From assembly GCA_964550435.1 (NCBI GenBank), contig CAZJZI010000036.1, positions 1-29,226 of the forward strand: DNA of 29,226 nucleotides, given 5' to 3'. Origin of the DNA: UBA11400 sp964550435. GTDB taxonomy: Bacteria; Bacteroidota; Rhodothermia; Balneolales; HLUCCA01. Shown here piece by piece: positions 22,440 to 29,226 of this stretch; the stretch's first letter is position 1, and each line of letters opens with the position of its first letter. Below the pieces are notes generated by a model. That model was given only the letters and a program-made list of their open reading frames with translations. It was not told the origin of the DNA and searched no databases. Position numbers and translations under genes: made by a program.

Positions 22440-23387
22440 TTAGTGTGCTTTACCCCGGATTACTGCTCCTAGTTTAACAATAACTTGTCCCATCATATAT
22501 CTAGTTGCGGCAAAAACACCTTTCTCTCGGATCAAATTTCTAGCGAAATCTGATCTGGATTTGTTCAGTTTAGTGTCATCATCGATTTTCATATAATCGG
22601 GAATTGAACCAGCTTCATCAAGTATTTGGATCAATTCTTGCATTATTTTATCACTATCAAAGATTTCACTTTTCTCATTCAGGCCAATTCGATCCAATAA
22701 CCGTTTACTTCCGTCCTCAAAAAGCCTTTTATCTATACTTACAGATTCATAAGATAGAAATGCATCAACGGAAGCAGATAGTGCAATCCTGTAGTCATTA
22801 TCTTCTATTTTTTCAATCCATTTCTTTATTAAAATATCAATCTCAGACTTGTGCTTAAAGGCATGGACTACACACTTACGATAGATATCAGTGTAATATT
22901 GCTCGAAATCGTGTACCCCAAATACAACCTCTGATGATTTTGACCTGAATCCTTCAGACTCCATTTTTTTAATGGTACTATACTCTGGTCTGATTTCTTC
23001 ACCATCTACTGGAATCAAATCCATTGCTTTTTTTAATGTGTTAACCCTGTAAATACGAGGTCCAGCTTTTCGGTAGTCCCTAAAAAACTTATCGAATATT
23101 ATACCTTGAATATGAAATACATCATCGGGTTCCGCATTAGCTTCATCTACAATTTTTCTGATTGAATCGGGTAATACAAGTAAATCAGCATCTATAACCA
23201 ACAGCCATTTTGAGTCTGATTTAGTACCAATAAAAAATGATTTTCGCAGAGCACTTTCAAATGGAACCTCTCGAATAATATTTATTTGGCTGGCATCTAC
23301 AACCCCCAGCAGTAGTTTCTTACACAACTGTTCCGTTCGCTCTCCAGCTGAACGAATCACGACTACAAGTTGGTCTTTAGGTATCAT
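22440..23387 (-). CDS. Glycosyltransferase-like protein (GT-A fold suspected)
   Basis: A 315-residue cytosolic protein. The N-terminus LVVVIRSAGERTEQLCKKLL has the opening strand-helix of family-2-like glycosyltransferases. It leads to ALRKSFFIGTKSDSKWLLVIDADLLVLPDSI, where Asp66-Ala-Asp68 is a DXD metal/sugar-nucleotide motif. The remainder is Lys/Glu/Ile-rich with no recognised domain, and there are no membrane helices. GC content is visibly low (two lines I counted gave 25% and 38%, against 53% for a line in the neighbouring transporter gene), hinting at foreign origin. It starts 31 bases after the AbgT stop and precedes a DUF5989-type gene, a companion of glycan genes elsewhere. The substrate is unknown; assignment rests on motif pattern. 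Confidence 0.62.
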   Translation of the reverse strand: MIPKDQLVVVIRSAGERTEQLCKKLLLGVVDASQINIIREVPFESALRKSFFIGTKSDSKWLLVIDADLLVLPDSIRKIVDEANAEPDDVFHIQGIIFDKFFRDYRKAGPRIYRVNTLKKAMDLIPVDGEEIRPEYSTIKKMESEGFRSKSSEVVFGVHDFEQYYTDIYRKCVVHAFKHKSEIDILIKKWIEKIEDNDYRIALSASVDAFLSYESVSIDKRLFEDGSKRLLDRIGLNEKSEIFDSDKIMQELIQILDEAGSIPDYMKIDDDTKLNKSRSDFARNLIREKGVFAATRYMMGQVIVKLGAVIRGKAH

Positions 23388-23418
23388 GCTCAGTTACAGT
23401 AGAGTGAGGTACATATGT

Positions 23419-25146
23419 TTATGGAATGTAATATGTTGGAGCCTCTGGACCAACCGGCATTCCAAGCCCAAATACCCATAAGTAAAATAATGCTACCCAA
23501 CCGATGAGAAAGAAAATAGTGTACGGAAGCATGGTCGCTATAATTGTACCAATACCCAGTTTACGGTCGTATCGGGTAGCAAAGGCAAGTATTAGTCCGA
23601 AATAACTCATCATTGGAGTAATGATGTTTGTTGTTGAATCTCCAATTCTATAGGCTGCTTGTATGACCTCAGGACTGTATCCAATCAACATCAACATGGG
23701 AACAAATATGGGTGCAGTGATTGCCCATTGAGCGGATGCTGACCCTAACGAAAGATTTACAACCGCACACATCGCAATAAAAGGAATGAACACCAATGGC
23801 CCGGTAAGATTTAAGGCAATCAGTAAATCAGCTCCTTTCACCGCCACAATCGGACCGAGATTACTCCACCCAAAAAAAGCTACAAACTGAGCCGCAAAGA
23901 ATACGAGTACGATGTAAAGTCCAAGTGAACTCATGGATTTTGCCATCCCCTCAATCACATCCCGATCAGATGTAAATGCACCAGTAACTTTACCGAACAC
24001 GTAACCTGGAATCAGGAAAAAGACGAAAATTAAGGTTACCATTCCACGTAGAAACGGTGAATTCAGCACATCACCAGTGTCGGGATTACGTAAAACACCC
24101 CACTCAGGAAAAACCGACAAGAAGATCAAAGCACTGACACCAAGTGTCGCTAAACCTGCCCGTTTCAAACCTTTTTGCTCTTTTTCTGTCAGTGGATCCA
24201 TGCTGGAGTCTCCACTCAAGTCCTCACTTGCAATTTTTGGATCGTACTTACCCAGCTTCGGCTCAACAATTTTTACAGTAACATAGCTACCAATTATGGT
24301 AATCAAAAAAGTACTTATAATCATGAAGTACCAATTCACTGCAGGATGGACCATATATCCTGGGTCGATCAGACGAGCCGCTTCCTGAGTGATTCCGGCA
24401 AGCAGTGGATCCACAGTCCCAATAAGCAAATTTGCAGAATATCCACCTGAAACGCCTGCGAATGCAGCAGCCAGACCGGCAAGTGGATGTCGACCAAGGG
24501 CATAGAAAACGACTGCTGCCAATGGGACCAAGACCACATACCCCATTTCTGATGCCGTGTTGGAGACCACTCCCGCAAAAACAATCGTGACCGTGACCAG
24601 GATTTTAGGAGAAAGTAAAAAATTGGCTAGTTTCTGAATTAAAATCACCACATTCAGCAGTGCACTGCCAACAAAATTGGAGCTCAATTTTGGATAACTG
24701 GACTTGTCGAGGTATGATGGACGAAACGCAGCTGCTTTGAGTACTAATCCACGGATGGCAGCGCTAATGAGTCCCGAGTGCTCTGCAACTCCAACTCCAA
24801 GCAACGCAACCAACACCGTTCCAAGTGGGACAAATGATGTAAAGTTTGTGACCAGATTCTCGACAATACGTCGTAATCCATCGCCATTCATGAGGCTCAC
24901 AGCGGTTATGAGTCCATCAGGAGAACGGCCCCTTGCGCCTTCCGGACGCGGATCAATGGCACTAAGTTCAAAGTATCCCGCTACCCCACTTAGAACTACT
25001 ATTCCGAATGCAAATAGCGCAAACAGGGTCACTGGATGAGGTAGCAGATTTCCGAGCCACTCTACGGTGTCGAGAAATCGCATAAAAGCCGTCTTTTTGC
25101 CCAAGGGCTGGTGCGGCGGCGGAGTTTTTAAACTTGTATTTTCCAT
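23419..25146 (-). CDS. AbgT-family transporter
   Basis: A 575-residue inner-membrane protein with about a dozen helices. Segments typical of AbgT (p-aminobenzoyl-glutamate importer; MtrF and YdaH relatives export sulfonamides) include FLDTVEWLGNLLPHPVTLFALF, NFTSFVPLGTVLVALLGVGVAEHSGLI, GVVSNTASEMGYVVLVPLAA, HPLAGLAAAFAGVSGGYSANLL, and the C-terminal GSASAQWAITAPIFVPMLMLIGYSPE with RIGDSTTNIITPMMSYF. The open frame can start from a TTG at 25155, but the ATG at 25146 is the likelier start. Importer or exporter cannot be told from sequence. It may be co-transcribed with the glycosyltransferase-like gene 31 bases downstream. Confidence 0.92.
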   Translation of the reverse strand: MENTSLKTPPPHQPLGKKTAFMRFLDTVEWLGNLLPHPVTLFALFAFGIVVLSGVAGYFELSAIDPRPEGARGRSPDGLITAVSLMNGDGLRRIVENLVTNFTSFVPLGTVLVALLGVGVAEHSGLISAAIRGLVLKAAAFRPSYLDKSSYPKLSSNFVGSALLNVVILIQKLANFLLSPKILVTVTIVFAGVVSNTASEMGYVVLVPLAAVVFYALGRHPLAGLAAAFAGVSGGYSANLLIGTVDPLLAGITQEAARLIDPGYMVHPAVNWYFMIISTFLITIIGSYVTVKIVEPKLGKYDPKIASEDLSGDSSMDPLTEKEQKGLKRAGLATLGVSALIFLSVFPEWGVLRNPDTGDVLNSPFLRGMVTLIFVFFLIPGYVFGKVTGAFTSDRDVIEGMAKSMSSLGLYIVLVFFAAQFVAFFGWSNLGPIVAVKGADLLIALNLTGPLVFIPFIAMCAVVNLSLGSASAQWAITAPIFVPMLMLIGYSPEVIQAAYRIGDSTTNIITPMMSYFGLILAFATRYDRKLGIGTIIATMLPYTIFFLIGWVALFYLWVFGLGMPVGPEAPTYYIP

Positions 25147-25236
25147 AGCCGCCAAAATAATAAAAAATTATAACCCTGCACTCATTTAACAGAGTAAATT
25201 GCTTTTGTGAGAAACTTACTGACAGTGCAAGGTTTT

Positions 25237-25313
25237 GAGTACTCAGAATTCAGTAAACAGTTAACAGTAAACGGCAGGGCAGTTTACTGTTTTCAGTTTA
25301 CCGTTTACTGTTT
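25237..25313. repeat. Heptamer-period array F with internal hairpin
   Basis: Eleven units in constant 7-base phase: GAGTACT, CAGAATT, CAGTAAA, CAGTTAA, CAGTAAA, CGGCAGG, then GCAGTTT, ACTGTTT, TCAGTTT, ACCGTTT, ACTGTTT. AACAGTAAAC (25263-25272) pairs perfectly with GTTTACTGTT (25282-25291). It is 22 bases past the stop of the deiminase-like gene, so it could act at that transcript's 3' end. Its right half uses the same words as arrays B and G. Confidence 0.72.
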
Positions 25314-25335
25314 TGATCGATGGCTTCGCCGCCGA

Positions 25336-26247
25336 TTAAAACACCATCATTTTCATACAAAACACACTACCTCCGGACTTACGGTACTCGTCGGTAGACA
25401 CCTCATGAACGATGAATCCAGCTGCCCGAAGCTTGGCGTTCACATCGGTGCAACCATATTGAATAATCACATTCTTCCCGTCCGGACAAGTAGCATTACA
25501 TGCGAACAACTCCTCAGCTTCATGCTGATTAGCTTCAATTATTGTTGGAATAATTGCACGGATAAGCTCGAGACCTTCGTGTGTAAATGCTCCTGGATAA
25601 ATGAGCGCTGTATCCTCATTTAACATGCAAAAACAAGTATCTAAGTGATAAAATGCCGGATGCAACAACTCCAAAGCTATTACTGGAACTCCAAATGTTT
25701 CGTATACAACTTCATAGGCTTCTAAGGAAGACCGGAATCCATATCCACCCCAAATCAGGCGTTTACCGATATGCCAGATGGCATCTCCCATTCCCTCGAA
25801 ATCGCGGATACGGGCATCATCGAGATGATGAATCACGTAGCCGTTCTGACGATACCACTGTTCAATAAAGGCAACTTCATCTTTACGCTGATCAGCATGC
25901 ATGATACTCATTAACACATGCTTAATTCCGTTCTGGTCCACGTAAGGCAAGCTCTGATTTGCACAAAACACCATGTCGGGAAGACCTGGTTGACCAGCTA
26001 TATCATGAACCTGCACTCCGCTTTTCACAAACGCATTACGTACCTGCTTCCACTCGTCGGCAGCCTTTGCTCGATCTACATTGCCAATATGCCCTTCCAT
26101 GTGCGGATTAATGACATACTCGACTGTAAAATGCTCAGGGGTGACCATCAGCGCCCCCTTCGGCAACGGCATGGATTCGATGTCAGCTAGCTTGAAATTC
26201 AGTTGCGATGTGTTGGTTATGACCATTTGAGTTAGATTAAGATTCAT
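25336..26247 (-). CDS. Arginine deiminase / dimethylargininase-like amidinohydrolase
   Basis: A 303-residue enzyme of the guanidino-group modifying superfamily, acting on arginine or a methylated or modified derivative. Features are LPDMVFCANQSL (substrate-binding Asp and Asn), FEGMGDAIWHIGKRLIWGGYGFRS, the active-site His in AFYHLDTCFCML, and the C-terminal GGSVFCMKM whose Cys297 is the expected nucleophile. The pattern is closer to DDAH-like proteins than to long catabolic arginine deiminases (about 410 residues). The open frame can be read from a GTG at 26298, but the ATG at 26247, preceded by TTGGGACAAAATT, gives a normal N-terminus. It is a single gene flanked on both sides by heptamer arrays. 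The exact substrate is not determinable. Confidence 0.87.
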   Translation of the reverse strand: MNLNLTQMVITNTSQLNFKLADIESMPLPKGALMVTPEHFTVEYVINPHMEGHIGNVDRAKAADEWKQVRNAFVKSGVQVHDIAGQPGLPDMVFCANQSLPYVDQNGIKHVLMSIMHADQRKDEVAFIEQWYRQNGYVIHHLDDARIRDFEGMGDAIWHIGKRLIWGGYGFRSSLEAYEVVYETFGVPVIALELLHPAFYHLDTCFCMLNEDTALIYPGAFTHEGLELIRAIIPTIIEANQHEAEELFACNATCPDGKNVIIQYGCTDVNAKLRAAGFIVHEVSTDEYRKSGGSVFCMKMMVF

Positions 26248-26599
26248 AATTTTGTCCCAATTTAAGCAGAACTCGGACTTAGGTACAAGTTTGCTCACTA
26301 GGTCTTAGTAAACTGAAAACAGAATGGAAGACCAAACACAAGTGGCGTAGCCAAGCAGTCTTTGGTCGTACATCGTGAGTGAAACGAGCGAAACCAGTAA
26401 ACAGACTATCGGTTAAGCTCACAAAGTACAGGCGTGCAGAAAGGGCAGCTTTGGATTGAAGAGGTGCTCAAATAAAAATGCATGGCCGTTTACTGTTTAC
26501 CGTTTTCAGTTTACTGTTTTCTTCCTTAAATTCACGAGTCTCGAAAAGTGATGTATTTACCGCAGAAAAGCGGTTCCAGAACGTTTTAAACTATTATTT
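26248..26599. other. 352-base divergent spacer between the deiminase-like gene and etfB
   Basis: No gene is seen. It contains the inverted heptamer arrays G1 and G2, a TGGCGTAGCCA mini-hairpin (26343-26353) nested between AAGACCAAA and TTTGGTC, a CAGTAAACAG word at 26395, and a small hairpin (ACCGC/GCGGT, 26559-26574) in the etfB leader. I find no convincing sigma-54 or other promoter match for etfB. Confidence 0.65.
26301..26522. repeat. Heptamer-period element G with inverted ends (G1 and G2)
   Basis: The left end has units AGTAAAC, TGAAAAC and AGAATGG (26307-26327), exactly bracketed by GGTCTT and AAGACC. The right end has GTTTACT, GTTTACC, GTTTTCA, GTTTACT and GTTTTCT (26488-26522). AGTAAACTGAAAAC at 26307-26320 is a perfect 14-base inverted copy of 26502-26515. 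The span of about 220 bases with inverted ends parallels the 283-base A-B element, though the interiors differ. Confidence 0.7.
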
Positions 26600-27379
26600 A
26601 TGAAATTCATCGTCTGTATTAAACAAGTCCCTGACGTATCAGCTCCTATTCAGATCCGCAACGGAGAATTGTCGATGGACTCTGATCGTATGGTGATCAA
26701 TGCCTACGATGCCTCAGCAGTAGAAGAAGCGCTGGTCCTGACCGAAAAACATGGCGGAAGCGTCGATGTTGTACTCATTGGACCTGACAAAGCCAAAGAA
26801 ACTATACGAAAAGCATTGGCTATGGGAGCCGATAATGGTCACCATATCGTAATAGAGGATACTTCAGGTCTTGATTCAGCTGCTTTCGCTTCAGTCCTGA
26901 AGGCATTTTTCGAAAAACAGTTATACGACGTCGTTGCCGTTGGTAAACAATCTCAGGACACCGACGCGGGCCTAACCGGATCCATGCTCGCAACCCACCT
27001 GAACTTACCATACGCTGCGAACGCTGTCGGTCTCGAAGTCGAGGGCTCGACACTCATCGTAAAACGACAGGGCGACACAGGACAGGAATTGATCTCACTT
27101 CCAACACCCTGTCTGGTAACCTGCTCTAATGACATGAACAACCCACGAATCCCAAGTCTTAAGGGGATCATGGCTTCCAAGAAAAAACCGGTTGAAAGCT
27201 ACGACCTTGCCTCACTCGGACTCGACGTGAACGCACTCAAAACCGCAGTGGTAAAGACCCAGACACTGAGTTTTCAAAATATGCCGGCTCGCGAGCCAGG
27301 TAAAAAGTTCGAAGGCGACGCCGAAGAACTCGTCAGCAACCTGATCAATCTGCTGCAAAACGAAGCCAAAGTCCTTTAA
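26600..27379 (+). CDS. etfB: Electron transfer flavoprotein beta subunit
   Basis: A 259-residue subunit binding AMP in the ETF heterodimer, which passes electrons from acyl-CoA and other dehydrogenases. Family features are the start MKFIVCIKQVPDV, MVINAYDASAVEEAL, AVGKQSQDTDAGLTGSMLATHL (nucleotide-binding region), ITLPTPCLVT-like ISLPTPCLVTC and NNPRIPSLKGIMASKKKP. The region after GKQ (SQDTDAGLTG) looks like the ordinary dehydrogenase-type ETF rather than the bifurcating type, but this needs an alignment. It is followed 18 bases later by etfA. Confidence 0.96.
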   Translation: MKFIVCIKQVPDVSAPIQIRNGELSMDSDRMVINAYDASAVEEALVLTEKHGGSVDVVLIGPDKAKETIRKALAMGADNGHHIVIEDTSGLDSAAFASVLKAFFEKQLYDVVAVGKQSQDTDAGLTGSMLATHLNLPYAANAVGLEVEGSTLIVKRQGDTGQELISLPTPCLVTCSNDMNNPRIPSLKGIMASKKKPVESYDLASLGLDVNALKTAVVKTQTLSFQNMPAREPGKKFEGDAEELVSNLINLLQNEAKVL

Positions 27380-27397
27380 TCCCGATACCTATTTATT

Positions 27398-28372
27398 ATG
27401 AGTACATTTTTAGTTTTAGTGGCCACTTCGGAAGGTAAAATCAAGCGATCTTCCCTGGAGGTCCTCAGTCATGCCCGCGAACAGGCATCCAAAAAAGGAC
27501 TCCAACTCGCAGCTGCTGTTATCGACACAGACGCCAGTCGTTACACCGACGAAATCCAGTCCTATGGTGCATCGACGATCTATGCGATTTCAAATCCGGT
27601 CTTTAAATCACACCTCAACGCTCCTATGATTCAGGCTCTTTCCGCCATCATCGAAGCCGCCAAACCGTCTGTTTTTGCATGTGCTTCAACCGAAGCAACA
27701 AAAGACGTTCTCGGAGCACTTGGTGCCAAATTTAGTGCGGCCGTACTCCCAGATGTGGCAAACTTTGAGCTGACTGCTGATGGAGTTTCTGCACTACGAC
27801 CGGTCATGGCAGCCAAAGTGCTGTCACAGAATATGGCGAAAGCCGATTTTACCCTAATATCAGTACGATCCGGATCCTACGATGCATCGAAATCACCGGT
27901 AGTTGCAACCGTCAAAACCATCGACTTCCAGCCATCAGATTTCTCAGCAGTACTGCGAGAAATACTGTCCAGCGCTGGCGAAAAAGTGGATCTATCTGAA
28001 GCTACGGTCGTTGTTGCGGCAGGACGTGGAGTCAAGGATGAAGCAGGTCGCAAGCTGATCGAAGACCTAGCCGAAGCACTCGGAGCTGCCATCGGAGCAT
28101 CTCGCGCCGTGGTCGAGTCAGGGCTCTTCCCTGCTACTGCTCAGATTGGACAAACCGGTAAAGTGGTGTCTCCACAGCTGTATTTTGCTGTCGGAATTTC
28201 TGGTGCAGTACAACACACCGCAGGAATGGCAAACAGTAAAGTGATCGTTGCGATCAACAAAGACGCCGACGCACCGATCTTTCAAATGTCCACCTACGGA
28301 CTCGTGGGAGACCTGTTCAAAATCCTGCCTCTACTCACCGAGGAAATTCGCAAAGTCAAACAAAGCGCTTAA
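27398..28372 (+). CDS. etfA: Electron transfer flavoprotein alpha subunit
   Basis: A 324-residue FAD-binding partner of EtfB. The C-terminal FAD domain is clear: VVAAGRGVKDEAGRKLIEDLA, then GASRAVVESGLFPATAQIGQTGKVVSP, AVGISGAVQHTAGM, VIVAINKDADAPIFQM and YGLVGDLFKILP. The N-terminal half has the alpha/beta domain shared with EtfB. Length is normal. It lies 18 bases after etfB and 12 bases before the FixC-like gene, so the three form an operon delivering electrons to quinone. Confidence 0.96.
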   Translation: MSTFLVLVATSEGKIKRSSLEVLSHAREQASKKGLQLAAAVIDTDASRYTDEIQSYGASTIYAISNPVFKSHLNAPMIQALSAIIEAAKPSVFACASTEATKDVLGALGAKFSAAVLPDVANFELTADGVSALRPVMAAKVLSQNMAKADFTLISVRSGSYDASKSPVVATVKTIDFQPSDFSAVLREILSSAGEKVDLSEATVVVAAGRGVKDEAGRKLIEDLAEALGAAIGASRAVVESGLFPATAQIGQTGKVVSPQLYFAVGISGAVQHTAGMANSKVIVAINKDADAPIFQMSTYGLVGDLFKILPLLTEEIRKVKQSA

Positions 28373-28384
28373 AACAACCCTCCG

Positions 28385-29226
28385 ATGGACGATAAATTCG
28401 ATTGTATAGTCATAGGCGGTGGAATCGCCGGACTCAGTGCAGCCCTCACACTGGCTAAAAACAACATGAAATTCCTGCTCATTGAGCGTGGAGAGTTCAG
28501 TGGAGCCAAAAACGTCTCCGGTGGCGTACTGTGGGGAAGTCGTCTGAATGACCTGGTTCCAGAATACTGGGAAGAGGATGCCGGATTCGAGCGTTACGTG
28601 AACCATCGCCGTCTGACCTTCCTCGACGACACTTCGTCGTTTTCAATCGATTTCAAGTCCGACCATTTCGAGGAGAAACCATACAAAGGTCTGATTGTAC
28701 TTCGCTCCAAGTTCGACAACTGGCTGGCCGGTAAGGTAGAAGAAGCTATTGCAGCAAGTGCCCACGCCGATGAATCCTTCGTGGCTACCAACATTCTGGT
28801 TGAGGAAGTTCTGATGGAGAATGGGAAAGCCGTTGGAATCCGTGCGGGTGAAGAGAAATTCTTCTCCGATTCGGTTATTATTGCAGAGGGCGTCAACAAT
28901 ATTCTCACTCGTCAGGTTGGTCTTCAAGACAACTACGTCAAAGCCGACAGCATGGCTACCGGAGTCAAGGAAGTCATCCGATTTGACCAAAAAGTGCTCG
29001 AAGACCGGTTCCAGCTTGAAGGAAATGCTGGAATGACTAATGAATTCATCGGATATGCCAGTGATGGTATTGAAGGCGGCGGGTTCCTATATACAAACAA
29101 AGACACCGTATCGATCGGACTCGTACTCAACATCAAGAGTATGCGCGAGAATATGGCCAAGGACAAGAAAATCTACGATGTTTTGACACACTTCAAGTCA
29201 CATAAAGCGGTCCGTGACATGCTTAG
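28385..29226 (+). CDS. FixC / ETF-quinone oxidoreductase-like flavoprotein, 5' part (runs off right edge)
   Basis: 280 complete codons from the ATG at 28385, still open at the edge. The N-terminus CIVIGGGIAGLSAALTLAKN is the FAD dinucleotide fold (GxGxxG), followed by LIERGEFSGAKNVSGGVLWG, a block typical of FixC and ETF:quinone oxidoreductases. DSVIIAEGVNNILTRQVGL is the second FAD-binding segment, and GGGFLYTNKDTVSIGLVL matches the family's middle region. The protein would oxidise ETF and reduce quinone at the inner membrane. A ferredoxin-like fixX partner, if present, would lie beyond the window. Family is sure; FixC versus ETF-QO cannot be separated from this part. Confidence 0.93.
   Translation, partial: MDDKFDCIVIGGGIAGLSAALTLAKNNMKFLLIERGEFSGAKNVSGGVLWGSRLNDLVPEYWEEDAGFERYVNHRRLTFLDDTSSFSIDFKSDHFEEKPYKGLIVLRSKFDNWLAGKVEEAIAASAHADESFVATNILVEEVLMENGKAVGIRAGEEKFFSDSVIIAEGVNNILTRQVGLQDNYVKADSMATGVKEVIRFDQKVLEDRFQLEGNAGMTNEFIGYASDGIEGGGFLYTNKDTVSIGLVLNIKSMRENMAKDKKIYDVLTHFKSHKAVRDML

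Noticed and set aside
25237..25313. Short regular repeats considered as a CRISPR array
   Set aside because: The period is 7 bases with no spacer/repeat structure of 25-40 bases and no cas genes nearby.

Overview
The window is a chromosomal segment of moderate GC content carrying mostly housekeeping genes. The protein set points to the Bacteroidota / Rhodothermota-Balneolota group: a carbamoyl-phosphate synthase large subunit without the C-terminal allosteric domain, a long clustered heme operon with oxygen-dependent HemF, a beta-barrel porin ending in Phe, and weak Shine-Dalgarno sites. This placement is inferred from protein character, not from a search. No rRNA, tRNA, CRISPR array, insertion sequence or phage gene was seen.

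Layout. Bases 1-1138 (minus) hold the 5' part of hemL behind a small degenerate receiver-domain protein. Bases 1224-4833 hold an outer-membrane porin (minus) and two YceI-like periplasmic proteins (plus). They diverge from an 880-base spacer containing two textbook sigma-54 (-24/-12) promoters, one for each direction. Directly convergent with the YceI genes is an NtrC-type sigma-54 activator (4838-6208) with its PAS histidine kinase (6297-7577). Upstream of these, all on minus, lies the heme cluster in transcription order hemH-hemA-hemC-hemD-hemE-hemF-Rieske oxygenase-hemB (16064 down to 7697). Then come an MFS sugar porter, carA-carB, a low-GC pair (glycosyltransferase-like protein plus a 52-residue DUF5989-type membrane protein), an AbgT-family transporter and an arginine deiminase/dimethylargininase-like enzyme. 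On plus, etfB-etfA and the start of a FixC/ETF-quinone oxidoreductase gene run off the right edge.

How it works together. HemA and HemL make 5-aminolevulinate from glutamyl-tRNA; HemB, C, D, E, F and H carry it to heme. Only protoporphyrinogen oxidase is absent from the window. A Rieske oxygenase of the choline/carnitine/betaine type is embedded in this operon. The sigma-54 promoters and the adjacent NtrC-type pair suggest, without proving, a local envelope-response regulon (porin plus YceI proteins).

The most unusual structure is intergenic. Six separate spacers carry degenerate arrays with a strict 7-base period, built from a small vocabulary of heptamers (GTTTACT, GTTTACC, GTTTTCA, GGGTAGT, GAGCAGC-like, GATAAGA-like) and often arranged as inverted pairs. 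They resemble in principle the heptanucleotide STRR repeats of cyanobacteria, but here the unit sequence changes between loci while the period is kept. Small GGC-N3-GCC hairpins occur in four of the same spacers.
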